Positions 30,230 through 39,038 of a DNA stretch of 64,000 nt are shown here, piece by piece. A model generated the notes under the pieces. It did not search any database and was not told the origin of the DNA. It worked only from the letters and a program-made list of their open reading frames with translations. The DNA lies in contig NZ_SRHV01000006.1 of assembly GCF_004698125.1 (NCBI RefSeq), positions 1 through 64,000 on the forward strand, written 5' to 3'. Positions within the stretch are counted from its first letter, which is position 1. Each line of letters opens with the position of its first letter. The position numbers and the translations under genes were made by a program. Source of the DNA: Halosimplex halophilum. GTDB taxonomy: Archaea; Halobacteriota; Halobacteria; Halobacteriales; Haloarculaceae.

Positions 30230-31972
30230 TCACCGTTCGGGAGGCGGGTCGTCCTCGCCCGATCGACTTCCGTTCCCCCGACCGCCGTCGCCGGCACCGA
30301 GGTCCACGGGATCGAGGTCGTCGACGGCGGGGGTATCGAGGACGCTCCCGTCGACGTCGAACCGCGAGCCGTGGCAGGGGCAGTCCCAGGAGCGCTCGCC
30401 GTCGTTCCAGGAGACGAGACAGCCCATGTGCGGGCAGACAGCCGAGACCGCGTGGACGGCGCCGTCCTCGTCGCGGTAGACGGCGACTGGGTCGTCGCGC
30501 TTCTCGGCGACGGTCGCCTCGCCGGGAGCCAGCCCCGAGAGGTCGAGGTCCGGCCGGCCGCGGACGCGGTCGGAGAGCAAGTGCTCCATCGCGTGCCTGT
30601 TGTGCGAGACGAGGTCGGACTTCGATGCGCCGAACTCGAAGCGCGTCGGGTCGTACACGTCGCTCCAGGGGTTCGACCGGCCGGTGATCTGGTCGGCGAG
30701 GACGACACTCGCCGCGACGCCGTTCGTCATCCCCCACCCGCCGAAGCCGGTCGCGACGTAGACGCCGTCGAGCTGCGGCGCCGCCCGACCGACGAACGGC
30801 ACGCTGTCGACCGAGACGTAGTCCTGGGTCGCCCAGCGGTACTCGATCGCCTCGACGTCGAACCGCTCGCGGGCCCGCCGTTCGAGCTTCCGGTAGCGGT
30901 CGGTCGTGCTGTCGGCGTGGCCCGTGCGGTGGTTCTGGCCGCCGATCAGGACCAGCGACTCGGAGCCGGCATGGGGACGAACCGAGAAGTACGGCTCGCT
31001 TGGGTCGTAGTACATCCCGTCCGGCGTGTCGCCGGACAGCCGGGCGGCGAGGACGTACGACCGCTTGGGCGAGAGCCGCGAGAAGTACAGCGCGTGGTCG
31101 GAGACGGGGAAGTGGGTCGCGAGGACCACGTCGTCGGCGACGACCTCGCCGCGGTCCGTTTCGAGCCGGCAGGGGTCGCCGTCGTCGACCTCCGTGACCA
31201 CCGTCTCCTCGTAGAGCCCGCCGCCGGCGGAACCCGACTGGCCGCCGGCGCCACCCCCCTCGCCGGTCCCCTGGTCGGCGACTCGCTCGGCGAGCGCGAG
31301 GAGGTACTTCCGCGGGTGGAAGTACGCCTGGTCGTCGAACCGGACGGCGCCGGCCACCTCGTAGGGGAGTTCGGTCGACTCGACGAACGAGGCCGGGAGA
31401 CCGAGTCGCCGGGCGGCGTCGACCTCCCTGCGCACGTCGCGGCGGTCGTCCCGGGACTCCGCGTACGTATACGCCGGCGCGCGGCCGAACTCGCAGTCGA
31501 TGCCGAGCCGGTCGACGGTGTCGGCGACGCGCTCGATGGCGGCCCGGTTCGCGTCGGCGTACTGCCGGGCGCGCTCGACGCCGAAGTGGTCGATCAGGTG
31601 GTCGTAGACGAGGCCGTGCAGCGCGGTCACCTTGGCGGTCGTGCGGCCCGTCGTCCAGTCGAGGATCCGCTCGCGCTCGACGACGGCGACGGTCCGGCCC
31701 CGCTCGACGAGTTCGAACGCGGTCGCGATCCCGGCGATGCCGCCGCCGACCACCGCCGCGTCGACGCGGATGTCGCCGTCGAGCGGCCCGTAGTCCGTCG
31801 GTTCGGACGTGGCGGTCCACAGCGACTCGTGGCGACCGGCCGGCTCGCCGCCGTCGGGCAGAACGACGTCGCCGGCGGTGTCGGGGTCACCGACAGTCGC
31901 GGTCCGGTCGCTTGCGGGGTCGGTCCCGCCGGTCGGCGGACTGGTCCCGTCGGTCGGTGGGTCGGGTGTCAT
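30230..31972 (-). CDS. FAD-dependent oxidoreductase with C-terminal Rieske domain
   Basis: 580 residues. A polar linker (1-50) leads to a DAO-type FAD domain with VVGGGIAGIATAFEL (about 70) and a long substrate domain, then a Rieske [2Fe-2S] domain near 500-560 with CPHMGC and CPCHGSRFD. This arrangement is known from bacterial and haloarchaeal oxidoreductases of the DadA/glycine-oxidase class; the natural substrate is unknown. ATG 31972 fits the family better than the longer ORF. Transcribed alone. Confidence 0.9.
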   Translation of the reverse strand: MTPDPPTDGTSPPTGGTDPASDRTATVGDPDTAGDVVLPDGGEPAGRHESLWTATSEPTDYGPLDGDIRVDAAVVGGGIAGIATAFELVERGRTVAVVERERILDWTTGRTTAKVTALHGLVYDHLIDHFGVERARQYADANRAAIERVADTVDRLGIDCEFGRAPAYTYAESRDDRRDVRREVDAARRLGLPASFVESTELPYEVAGAVRFDDQAYFHPRKYLLALAERVADQGTGEGGGAGGQSGSAGGGLYEETVVTEVDDGDPCRLETDRGEVVADDVVLATHFPVSDHALYFSRLSPKRSYVLAARLSGDTPDGMYYDPSEPYFSVRPHAGSESLVLIGGQNHRTGHADSTTDRYRKLERRARERFDVEAIEYRWATQDYVSVDSVPFVGRAAPQLDGVYVATGFGGWGMTNGVAASVVLADQITGRSNPWSDVYDPTRFEFGASKSDLVSHNRHAMEHLLSDRVRGRPDLDLSGLAPGEATVAEKRDDPVAVYRDEDGAVHAVSAVCPHMGCLVSWNDGERSWDCPCHGSRFDVDGSVLDTPAVDDLDPVDLGAGDGGRGNGSRSGEDDPPPER

Positions 31973-32136
31973 CGAGGGTTCCTCCGAATCGGAAGAGACA
32001 CGCCCGGCGGCGGCATGAAGGTTCACCCGGGACGTGCGCGGGTGGCCGAATCCGGGACGCCCGCCCTCGACGGCGACATTGCGCCTTCGAACGCCGGCCG
32101 AACGACTACCGACCCGCCGCCCGTACTCTCGGGTCC

Positions 32137-32682
32137 ATGAGCCAGCACGGCAAACAGCCGAGCGAGGAGGTCGACGACCGACAGCTGCGGCTGGCGCGGG
32201 AGGCGGGGGACGCCTACCGCGCGGCCGTCGACTACATGATCGAGGAGGTCGCCCACACCGGCGACACCCGCGAGGCCGGCGACTACGTCGTCGGCTTCGC
32301 CCAGGAGGAGGCCGAGGGGCTCTACGAACTCGTCGGCGAGGGCGAGTTCGAGTGGCGCGAACCGGACGACGAGAACGCCCACATCGAGGTGGCGGTCGCA
32401 GACGCCGACGACGGCCGGATGGTCCCCGGGGCGGAGGTGAGCCTCCGGATCTCGGACCGCGACGGCGAGCAGGTCGAGGCGGCGACGCTCCCGCTGCTGT
32501 GGCACCCGGGCCTGTACCACTACGGCGCCAACGTCCGCCTCCCGGGCGACGGGACGTACACGCTGGAGATCCGCGTCGAACCGCCCACCATGCACCGCCA
32601 CGACGAGGAGAACGGCGACCGCTACGGCGAGCCCGTCGAGGTCACCTTCGAGGGGGTCGACGTAAAGACCGGACAGGGCTGA
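32137..32682 (+). CDS. P19/Fe2+-transport-family-like protein, cytosolic
   Basis: 181 residues. The first 80 are acidic helix (DAYRAAVDYMIEEVAHTG), and the remainder is an Ig-like beta domain with PLLWHPGLYHYGANVRLPGDG and YTLEIRVEPPTMHRHDEENG, the pattern of the iron-transport P19 family (PF10634), whose His and Met residues bind metals. No signal peptide is visible, unlike bacterial P19. Metal binding is likely, partners unknown. Divergent from the FAD-Rieske gene. Confidence 0.75.
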   Translation: MSQHGKQPSEEVDDRQLRLAREAGDAYRAAVDYMIEEVAHTGDTREAGDYVVGFAQEEAEGLYELVGEGEFEWREPDDENAHIEVAVADADDGRMVPGAEVSLRISDRDGEQVEAATLPLLWHPGLYHYGANVRLPGDGTYTLEIRVEPPTMHRHDEENGDRYGEPVEVTFEGVDVKTGQG

Positions 32683-32824
32683 GCAGGGCGGCCGGCTACG
32701 ACGCAAAAGCGGCTCACAGCCGGGTAACGGTCGGCTACCGGCCACGGCGTTAAGTGTGTCCCGGTCCAACGACTCCCATGTCTCGGATCGGGACCGATCC
32801 GGCCGCGGGAGGTGTGGCTCCCCG

Positions 32825-33673
32825 ATGAGCCTCGCAACCGGGCGGCCGGTCGGTCGGGCCGTCACGTTCCTGCGGAGTCTGGTCTCGGTGTACCGGAAGC
32901 GGGACGTGCCGTTCATGGCGGGGAGCATCGCGTACGCGGCGTTCGTGTCGCTGGTCCCGCTGCTGTTGCTCGCGCTCGTCGCCGCCTCGGTGCTGGGCGG
33001 GGAGTCCCTGCAGGGGTCCGTCCTCGCCGCGACGGAACAGTACCTCACGCCCACGGCGCGGGACCTCGTCAGCCAGTCGCTCGACCAGGCCGAGAGCCGC
33101 ACCCAGTTCTCCATCATCGGCGGGGCGGCGCTGCTGTGGGCGACGCTCAAGGTGTTCCGCTCGCTCGACACCGCGTTCTCCGAGCTCTACGCGGTCGAGA
33201 CCGACGTGGGCATCGTCGAGCAGATCTCGGACGGGCTCCTCGTGCTCGGCGGGATGGGGGTCGCGTTCCTGGCGATGGTCGCCGCCGGGGCTGTCGTCGC
33301 CTACGCGCCGACGTTCTCGCCCGGCGTCGAGACCCGGCTCCCGGTGGTGCAGATCATCGGGTTCGTCGGGCTGATAGTCGGGCTGATCGTCGCTTTCCTC
33401 CCGATGTACTACGTCTTCCCGAACGTCGAGATGACGCTCACGCGGGCGCTGCCGGGCGCGACCGTCGCCGCCGTCGGCTGGACGCTCCTGCAGGCGCTGT
33501 TTCAGGTGTACGTCTCGATGAGTTCGACGGGCGAACTGTACGGGGTCCTCGGCGGGATCATCCTGCTGATCACCTGGCTCTACTTCGGGTCGGTGGTCAT
33601 CCTGCTCGGCGGGGCGACGAACGTGGTGCTCTCGGGACGCCACCGGATCCCGGGCTACGGGGCGTCGAGCTGA
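32825..33673 (+). CDS. YihY/virulence factor BrkB family membrane protein
   Basis: 282 residues, six membrane helices. The family pattern is seen from RKRDVPFMAGSIAYAAFVSLVPLLLLALV to the final GILGGIILLITWLYFGSVVILLGG-like end (here YGVLGGIILLITWLYFGSVV). The ATG at 32825 fits the typical N-terminus. Role in the envelope is unknown; the old RNase BN assignment for this family was withdrawn. Single gene. Confidence 0.9.
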   Translation: MSLATGRPVGRAVTFLRSLVSVYRKRDVPFMAGSIAYAAFVSLVPLLLLALVAASVLGGESLQGSVLAATEQYLTPTARDLVSQSLDQAESRTQFSIIGGAALLWATLKVFRSLDTAFSELYAVETDVGIVEQISDGLLVLGGMGVAFLAMVAAGAVVAYAPTFSPGVETRLPVVQIIGFVGLIVGLIVAFLPMYYVFPNVEMTLTRALPGATVAAVGWTLLQALFQVYVSMSSTGELYGVLGGIILLITWLYFGSVVILLGGATNVVLSGRHRIPGYGASS

Positions 33674-33763
33674 CGTGACCCGGGACTGCCGACTCCCGTC
33701 GCCCCCGGAGCGTCGCCCTCGTTCGTCCGGGGAGCGCGGACCGCTCCCGGAGGGTCCGCACGG

Positions 33764-35101
33764 GTGACCGACCCCCTCGGGCTGTCCGGCCGGCGGGTCG
33801 CAACCGCGGCGGACAGGGTCAACACGCTCTACCGCCGGATCAAGTCCAGCCGCCCCGTCTCGTGGGTTCTGTTCACCGGGTCGCGGCCAGCGGTGACGGC
33901 AGTGCTGCTGGCCGGAGTCTTCGCCTTCCTCGTCGTGCTGGCGCTGCTGCGGCCGGTCGACATCCAGCAGCTGCTCACGGACACGAACACGCTCCAGACG
34001 CTGTTCACGACGCTACTGAGCGGCGCGATCCTCATCGTCTCGATCGTCTCGTCGATCAGTTCGATCGTGCTCTCTCAGGAGATCACGGACATCGAAACCG
34101 AGCAGTCGCGGATCGACGCCTCCATCGAGTTCCGGCGGCGGGCGGAGAGCCTCGCGGAGGTCGAGGGCAGCCCGAGCCAGCCGGCGGCGTTCCTGGAGGT
34201 GATCCTCTACTCGATCTACCGGGAGGCGCGCGCGCTCCAGCGGACGGCGGACCACTGCGACGACGAGGAGTGTCGCGAGCAGATCGACGCGCTCACCGAC
34301 GAGATCGTCGACGAGGCCCGGAACGCCGCGGAGACGCTGGACGGCGCGCGGTTCGGTACGTTCAACGTGCTCTCGGCGGGGCTGCACTATGACTACTCCT
34401 GGCAGCTCAACACCGCCAGGCGGATCCGCAACCGCTACGAGGACGAACTGGACGACCGGACGACCGACGCGCTACAGGAACTCATCGACACGCTGAAATT
34501 CTTCGCCACCGGCCGGGAGTACTTCCAGTCGCTGTACTACAAGCGGGAGGTCGCCCGGCTGTCGAGCAACCTCCTGTACGTCTCCCTGCCGGTCGTCGTC
34601 TTCATCTCCTACCTGTTGCTGGCGCTGAACACCGGTATCATCCCGATCTTCCGGGTCGGCCCGCTCACGTCGCTCCCGTTGTTCATCATGTTCGCGTACA
34701 CGGTCTCGATCGCGCCGTACGTGGTGCTGACCGCCTACGTCGTCCGTGTCGCGGCGATCACGCTGAAGACGCTGGCGGCCGGTCCGTTCCTCGTCCGCCA
34801 GCCGAAACACGACGACATCGTCGAGCTGCAGGTCGAGATCGAACCGGACTCGTGGGACGAACAGGTCGACGACGAACGGGACGAGGACACCGACGCCGGT
34901 TCCGGCCGTGACACCGACGCCGGCCTCGACCGTGACACCGACGCCGGCCTCGACCGTGACACCGACGCCGGCCCCGACCGTGACACCGACGACACGGGCG
35001 GCCGCCCGGAGCCCGACGACGACGGCGTCGAGCCGGCGAGTGCGGACGACGACGGGCGACACGCCGCCGACGGCGGCGCCGAGAACCGGTCCGAGACGTG
35101 A
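33764..35101 (+). CDS. Four-helix membrane protein with C-terminal DTDAGLDR repeats
   Basis: 445 residues with a GTG start. Helices at about 45-67, 84-108, 270-292 and 305-335 frame a large charged cytoplasmic domain (110-265) with predicted coiled coil (ITDIETEQSRIDASIEFRRRAESLAEVEG). The last 70 residues are acidic and contain four 8-residue repeats (DTDAGxxR). No family recognised. The layout suggests a haloarchaeal membrane sensor or scaffold, but nothing fixes the function. Confidence 0.75.
   Translation: MTDPLGLSGRRVATAADRVNTLYRRIKSSRPVSWVLFTGSRPAVTAVLLAGVFAFLVVLALLRPVDIQQLLTDTNTLQTLFTTLLSGAILIVSIVSSISSIVLSQEITDIETEQSRIDASIEFRRRAESLAEVEGSPSQPAAFLEVILYSIYREARALQRTADHCDDEECREQIDALTDEIVDEARNAAETLDGARFGTFNVLSAGLHYDYSWQLNTARRIRNRYEDELDDRTTDALQELIDTLKFFATGREYFQSLYYKREVARLSSNLLYVSLPVVVFISYLLLALNTGIIPIFRVGPLTSLPLFIMFAYTVSIAPYVVLTAYVVRVAAITLKTLAAGPFLVRQPKHDDIVELQVEIEPDSWDEQVDDERDEDTDAGSGRDTDAGLDRDTDAGLDRDTDAGPDRDTDDTGGRPEPDDDGVEPASADDDGRHAADGGAENRSET
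34886..34981 (+). repeat. 24-base in-frame tandem repeat
   Basis: Four 24-base units encoding DTDAG followed by SG, LD, LD or PD and R, at 34886, 34910, 34934 and 34958. The copies are near-identical, so the number probably varies between strains. Confidence 0.85.
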
Positions 35102-35208
35102 CGCCGGCGCGGCCGGGTGGAGACGCCGCCCGGGAATCCGATAGATCGGGCGGAACACACCGATCTGACCGGCAAAAGCCCCTTTCGTGAGCGTCCCCAA
35201 CACGTCGT

Positions 35209-36561
35209 ATGGCCGTGTACGACATCGTCCTCCTGGTGGTGAGCGTCGCGATCCTCGGGGCCGTCGTTCTGCCGCGCGTCTTCGCCGACAAGCCGATGTC
35301 GTTCCCGCTCATCTACGTCCTCGCGGGGGCGGCGATCTTCTCGCTCCCGCTGGGGATCCCGACGCCGGACCCGGTCGAGTCACCGGCGCTGACCGAACAC
35401 CTGACGGAACTGGTGGTCATCATCGCGCTGATGGGCGCGGGGTTGAAACTCGACAGGCCGTTCGACTGGCGGGCGTGGGAACCGACCTGGCGGCTGCTCG
35501 GGATCACGATGCCGCTGACGATATTCGCGGTCGCCGGGCTGGGCTGGGCGGTGCTGGACCTCCACCCGGCGACCGCCGTCCTGATGGGCGCGGTGGTCGC
35601 GCCGACCGACCCGGTGCTGGCCTCGACCGTCGAGGCGACGCCGCCGACCGCCGAGACCGACGCCGAGATCGACCCGAACGACCAGGAGGGGGAGATCCGG
35701 TTCGCGCTCACCTCGGAGGCCGGGCTCAACGACGGGCTCGCGTTCCCGTTCACCTACCTGGCGATCGTCATGGCGGGCGCGAGCCTCGGAGCGACCGGGG
35801 AGGCGGGGAGCGCCGAGGCCGCGCTCGGGTCGGTGTGGCCGTGGCTCTCCGAGTGGTTCGGCTTCTACGTCGTCTACAAGATGGCCGTCGGGGTCGTCGG
35901 CGGCGTCGTCGTCGGGTACGTCATCGCGCGGTTCATCTTCGGGCGCCCGTCGAGCACCGACCTCGCCCGGGTCATGGAGGGCGCGGAGGCGCTGGCGGCG
36001 ACGCTTCTGGCCTACGCGGCGACTGAACTCGTCGCCGGCTACGGGTTCATCGCGGTGTTCGTCGCGGCGCTCGTGCTCCGCCACTACGAGTGGGAACACG
36101 AGTACTACCAGAAGCTCCACGACTTCGCGGTGCTGGTCGAGCGCCTGCTGATGGCCGCCGTGCTCGTCCTGTTCGGCGGGACCCTCGTCGGCGGGCTCCT
36201 CCAGGCGCTGACGGTCGAGCACGTCTTGATCGGGCTGGCGCTGCTGCTCGTCATCCGCCCGCTGGCGGGCGTTATCGGAATGGTGGGGTCCGACTCGCTG
36301 TGGCAGGAACGGGCCGTCATCTCCGCCTACGGCGTCCGGGGGATCGGCTCCTTCTTCTACCTCGCGTACGCCCTGAACACCGCGTCGTTCGCCGAGACCG
36401 AGATCGTCGTGGCCGCAGAGGAGCTGTGGGCGTTCCTCGGGTTCGTCGTCGTCGCGTCGCTGACGCTCCACGGGGTCTCGGCGGCCCCGGTAATGAACTC
36501 TATCGACGAGTGGCGCACCGAGCACAAGGAGGGGTTCACGGAGCCGGAGGAGGCCGATTGA
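35209..36561 (+). CDS. Cation:proton antiporter (CPA1/NhaP type)
   Basis: 450 residues, about 12 membrane helices. The ion-binding motifs APTDPVLAST (about residue 130) and GLNDGLAFPFT (about 180) match CPA1 exchangers, and a second-half GVRGIGSFFYL is also typical. It should exchange Na+ or K+ for H+, important for a salt-loving cell. An acidic loop follows the DP motif. Single gene, starting about 100 bases after the previous stop. Confidence 0.92.
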   Translation: MAVYDIVLLVVSVAILGAVVLPRVFADKPMSFPLIYVLAGAAIFSLPLGIPTPDPVESPALTEHLTELVVIIALMGAGLKLDRPFDWRAWEPTWRLLGITMPLTIFAVAGLGWAVLDLHPATAVLMGAVVAPTDPVLASTVEATPPTAETDAEIDPNDQEGEIRFALTSEAGLNDGLAFPFTYLAIVMAGASLGATGEAGSAEAALGSVWPWLSEWFGFYVVYKMAVGVVGGVVVGYVIARFIFGRPSSTDLARVMEGAEALAATLLAYAATELVAGYGFIAVFVAALVLRHYEWEHEYYQKLHDFAVLVERLLMAAVLVLFGGTLVGGLLQALTVEHVLIGLALLLVIRPLAGVIGMVGSDSLWQERAVISAYGVRGIGSFFYLAYALNTASFAETEIVVAAEELWAFLGFVVVASLTLHGVSAAPVMNSIDEWRTEHKEGFTEPEEAD

Positions 36562-36660
36562 CGCGCTGGCCAGGGGCGTTCGGTCGCTGCGAGGCCGCTC
36601 CCGGGCCGCTTGCGATGGCCTGCCGTGCGGTTTCCCGCGGGACCGTCCAAAGGCGGTCAC

Positions 36661-36882
36661 ATGACCGCAGTCAAGATCGTCAAAGTGCTCGGGACCTCCG
36701 AGGAGTCGTGGCCGAACGCGGCCGAGGAGGCCGTCGCGCAGGCCAGCCGGACCATCGACGACATCCGGGGCGTCGAGGTCGAGGACTGGACGGCGAACGT
36801 CGAGGACGGCGACGTGACCGAGTACCGCGCGACCGTCGAGGTGGCGTTCCCGGTCCACGAGGACAGGCAACCCTCCGGGTGA
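36661..36882 (+). CDS. Dodecin
   Basis: 73 residues matching the dodecin family in full: VKIVKVLGTSEESWPNAAEEAV, a central helix, and VEDWTANVEDGDVTEYRATVEVAF. Trp34-equivalent (EDWTAN) stacks on flavin in haloarchaeal dodecins, which store riboflavin or FAD as dodecamers. Single gene, followed by the NuoCD gene. Confidence 0.95.
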   Translation: MTAVKIVKVLGTSEESWPNAAEEAVAQASRTIDDIRGVEVEDWTANVEDGDVTEYRATVEVAFPVHEDRQPSG

Positions 36883-37015
36883 CCGCCCGCCGCGACTCGC
36901 AGTGAACCCCCGCCGCGGCCGACGCTGGCGGCCCGCAGGGCTGTCGACGGCACGGCGCGGACGGGGGAGCAAGGACCACCGAGACAGATGCACACGACAG
37001 CTACCTGATAGACCG

Positions 37016-38701
37016 ATGAGTTCCGAGACCGAACTGGCGGCGACCGAGGGGGCGAGCGAACGGACAGCCGACGAGGTCGAACGGCTGATCGGGGACCGCG
37101 CGGTCGGCCGCGACGACCACGTGAACGCGCCGGGGTTCGTCGTCCGCCCGGACGAGGTGCAGTCGGTCCTGTTCGACCTTCGCGACGAGGCCGGCTACGA
37201 CCACCTCAGCTGCGTCACCGCCCAGGAGTACCAGGACCGCTACGAGACCATCTACCACCTCACGAGCTACGACGAGCGGACCGACGAGGTGGACATCGTC
37301 GTCCCGTCGCCGAAGGACGACCCGCGCAACGAGTCGGCCGCGCCCGTCTACAGCACCGCCGGCTGGCACGAGCGGGAGGCCTACGACCTCGTCGGCATCG
37401 AGTACGAGGGCCACCCCGACCTGCGGCGGATCCTCCTGCCGGAGACCTGGCAGGGCCACCCGCTGTCGATGGACTACGACCAGACGCAGTCGCAGGTGGT
37501 CCCGTTCAACGAACACCAGCCGATCCAGTCGGCGACCACCTCGCCGGAGTCGACGGACGACGAGTGGGAGGCCGACCCCGGGACGATGTTCATCAACATC
37601 GGACCCCACCACCCGGCGACCCACGGCGTCCTCCACCTCAAGACCGTCCTCGACGGCGAGCAGGTCGACGACGTGGACCCCGACATCGGCTACCTCCACC
37701 GCTGCGAGGAGCAGATGTGCGAGCAGGGCACCTACCGCCACAAGATTATCCCCTACTCCGACCGGTGGGATTATACCGCGAACATGCCCAACGAGTGGGC
37801 GGTCGCCCGCGCCATCGAGAGCCTCGCCGACATCGAGGTGCCGGAGTACGCGCAGGTCCTGCGGACGATGGCCGCGGAACTGGGCCGGATGATGGGCCAC
37901 TTCCTCGCGGTCGCGACGTTCTCGCTGGACATCAACGGCGACTTCACCGCCGCGTTCCAGTACGCCTTCCGCGACCGGGAGATCATCCAGAACATCCTCG
38001 AAGATCTCACCGGCCAGCGGATGATGTTCTACTACTTCCGCGTCGGCGGCGTCGCCTGGGACCTGCCCGAGCCCCGCGAGGACTTTTTCGAGAAGATCCG
38101 CGAGTTCACCGACGAACTCCCCCGGCGGGTCGCGGAGTACCACGACCTGCTGTCGAACAACGAGATCTTCCAGCTGCGGACCGTCGACACGGGCGTCCTC
38201 GGGCCGGAGGTCGCGAAGTCCTACGGCGCGACGGGCCCGGTCGCCCGCGGGTCGGGCGTCGACTACGACCTCCGCCGGGACGACCCCTACGGCTACTACC
38301 CCGAGCTCGACTGGGACGTGGCCGTCCAGGACGGCTGCGACAACTACGCGCGGGTGCTCGTCCGCCTCCAGGAGGTCGAGGAGTCGGCCCGCATCGTCGA
38401 GCAGTGTCTCGACCTGCTGGCCGACTGGCCCGACGACGAGCGGACCATCCAGGCGAACGTCCCGCGGACGCTCCGACCCGATCCCGACGCCGAGGTCTAC
38501 CGCGCCGTCGAGTCCGCCAAGGGCGAGATGGGCGTCTACATCCGCAGCGACGGTACCGACTCGCCGGCCCGGTTCAAGATCCGCAGCCCCTGTTTCCACA
38601 ACCTCGCGACGCTCCCCGAGATGGCCGAGGGCGAACTCGTCCCCGACCTGGTGGCCGCCGTCGGCAGCCTCGACATCGTCCTCGGGAGCGTCGACCGCTG
38701 A
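37016..38701 (+). CDS. nuoCD: NADH-quinone oxidoreductase-like NuoCD fusion
   Basis: 561 residues. Residues 1-170 resemble NuoC (30-kDa subunit; YETIYHLTSY, LRRILLPETWQGHPL), and 180-561 are the 49-kDa NuoD subunit: GPHHPATHGVLH, DIGYLHRCEEQMCEQGTYRHK, and the C-terminal RSPCFHNL. The NuoD part forms the quinone site of complex I. No other nuo gene lies in this window: dodecin is upstream and a PRC-barrel-like gene downstream. It may be a second copy or part of a special module. Start ATG 37016 chosen. Confidence 0.9.
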   Translation: MSSETELAATEGASERTADEVERLIGDRAVGRDDHVNAPGFVVRPDEVQSVLFDLRDEAGYDHLSCVTAQEYQDRYETIYHLTSYDERTDEVDIVVPSPKDDPRNESAAPVYSTAGWHEREAYDLVGIEYEGHPDLRRILLPETWQGHPLSMDYDQTQSQVVPFNEHQPIQSATTSPESTDDEWEADPGTMFINIGPHHPATHGVLHLKTVLDGEQVDDVDPDIGYLHRCEEQMCEQGTYRHKIIPYSDRWDYTANMPNEWAVARAIESLADIEVPEYAQVLRTMAAELGRMMGHFLAVATFSLDINGDFTAAFQYAFRDREIIQNILEDLTGQRMMFYYFRVGGVAWDLPEPREDFFEKIREFTDELPRRVAEYHDLLSNNEIFQLRTVDTGVLGPEVAKSYGATGPVARGSGVDYDLRRDDPYGYYPELDWDVAVQDGCDNYARVLVRLQEVEESARIVEQCLDLLADWPDDERTIQANVPRTLRPDPDAEVYRAVESAKGEMGVYIRSDGTDSPARFKIRSPCFHNLATLPEMAEGELVPDLVAAVGSLDIVLGSVDR

Positions 38702-38792
38702 CTGGCCCGAAGGTGCGGTCACTGGCCGAACGTACCGCGAAAATAGCGAGGCCGAAGCCCGGAGATCGGCACCGAGCGCGCCACGGGGCTGG

Positions 38793-39038
38793 CTACGCGA
38801 GCCGGATCTCGTCGTCGGTGACCGTCGCGATCTCGTCGTCGGCCAGCGGGTAGTCGTCCGCGTCGGCGTCGCTCCAGCCGAGCCGGGATTTCACCTTGTC
38901 GGTCACGCCGGGGTCGGGGTCGACGTGGGCGGTCCCGCCACGAACGTCCGAGACGACGCCGACTTTCTCGCCGTTGTCGTCGACGACCGGCTTGCCCTGG
39001 TCGTCGTCGGAGAGGGTGGTCCCGTCCGCCATCGTCAC
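38793..39038 (-). CDS. Small PRC-barrel-like protein
   Basis: 81 residues counted from a GTG start: GKPVVDDNGEKVGVVSDVRGGTAHVDPDPGVTDKVKSRLGW...YPLADDEIATVTDDEIRLA. Paralogues are 54019-54264 and the C-terminus of 41918-43270. The GTG overlaps the stop of the upstream Q-rich gene (GTGA), suggesting coupling; an ATG at 39032 is the alternative. The same GTGA overlap occurs at 54264. PRC-barrels serve as small protein- or RNA-binding modules; the role here is unknown. Confidence 0.78.
   Translation of the reverse strand: MTMADGTTLSDDDQGKPVVDDNGEKVGVVSDVRGGTAHVDPDPGVTDKVKSRLGWSDADADDYPLADDEIATVTDDEIRLA

Noticed and set aside
30371-32140. 589-codon plus-strand ORF opposite the FAD-Rieske gene
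   Set aside because: No domain, while the minus strand has both FAD and Rieske motifs.
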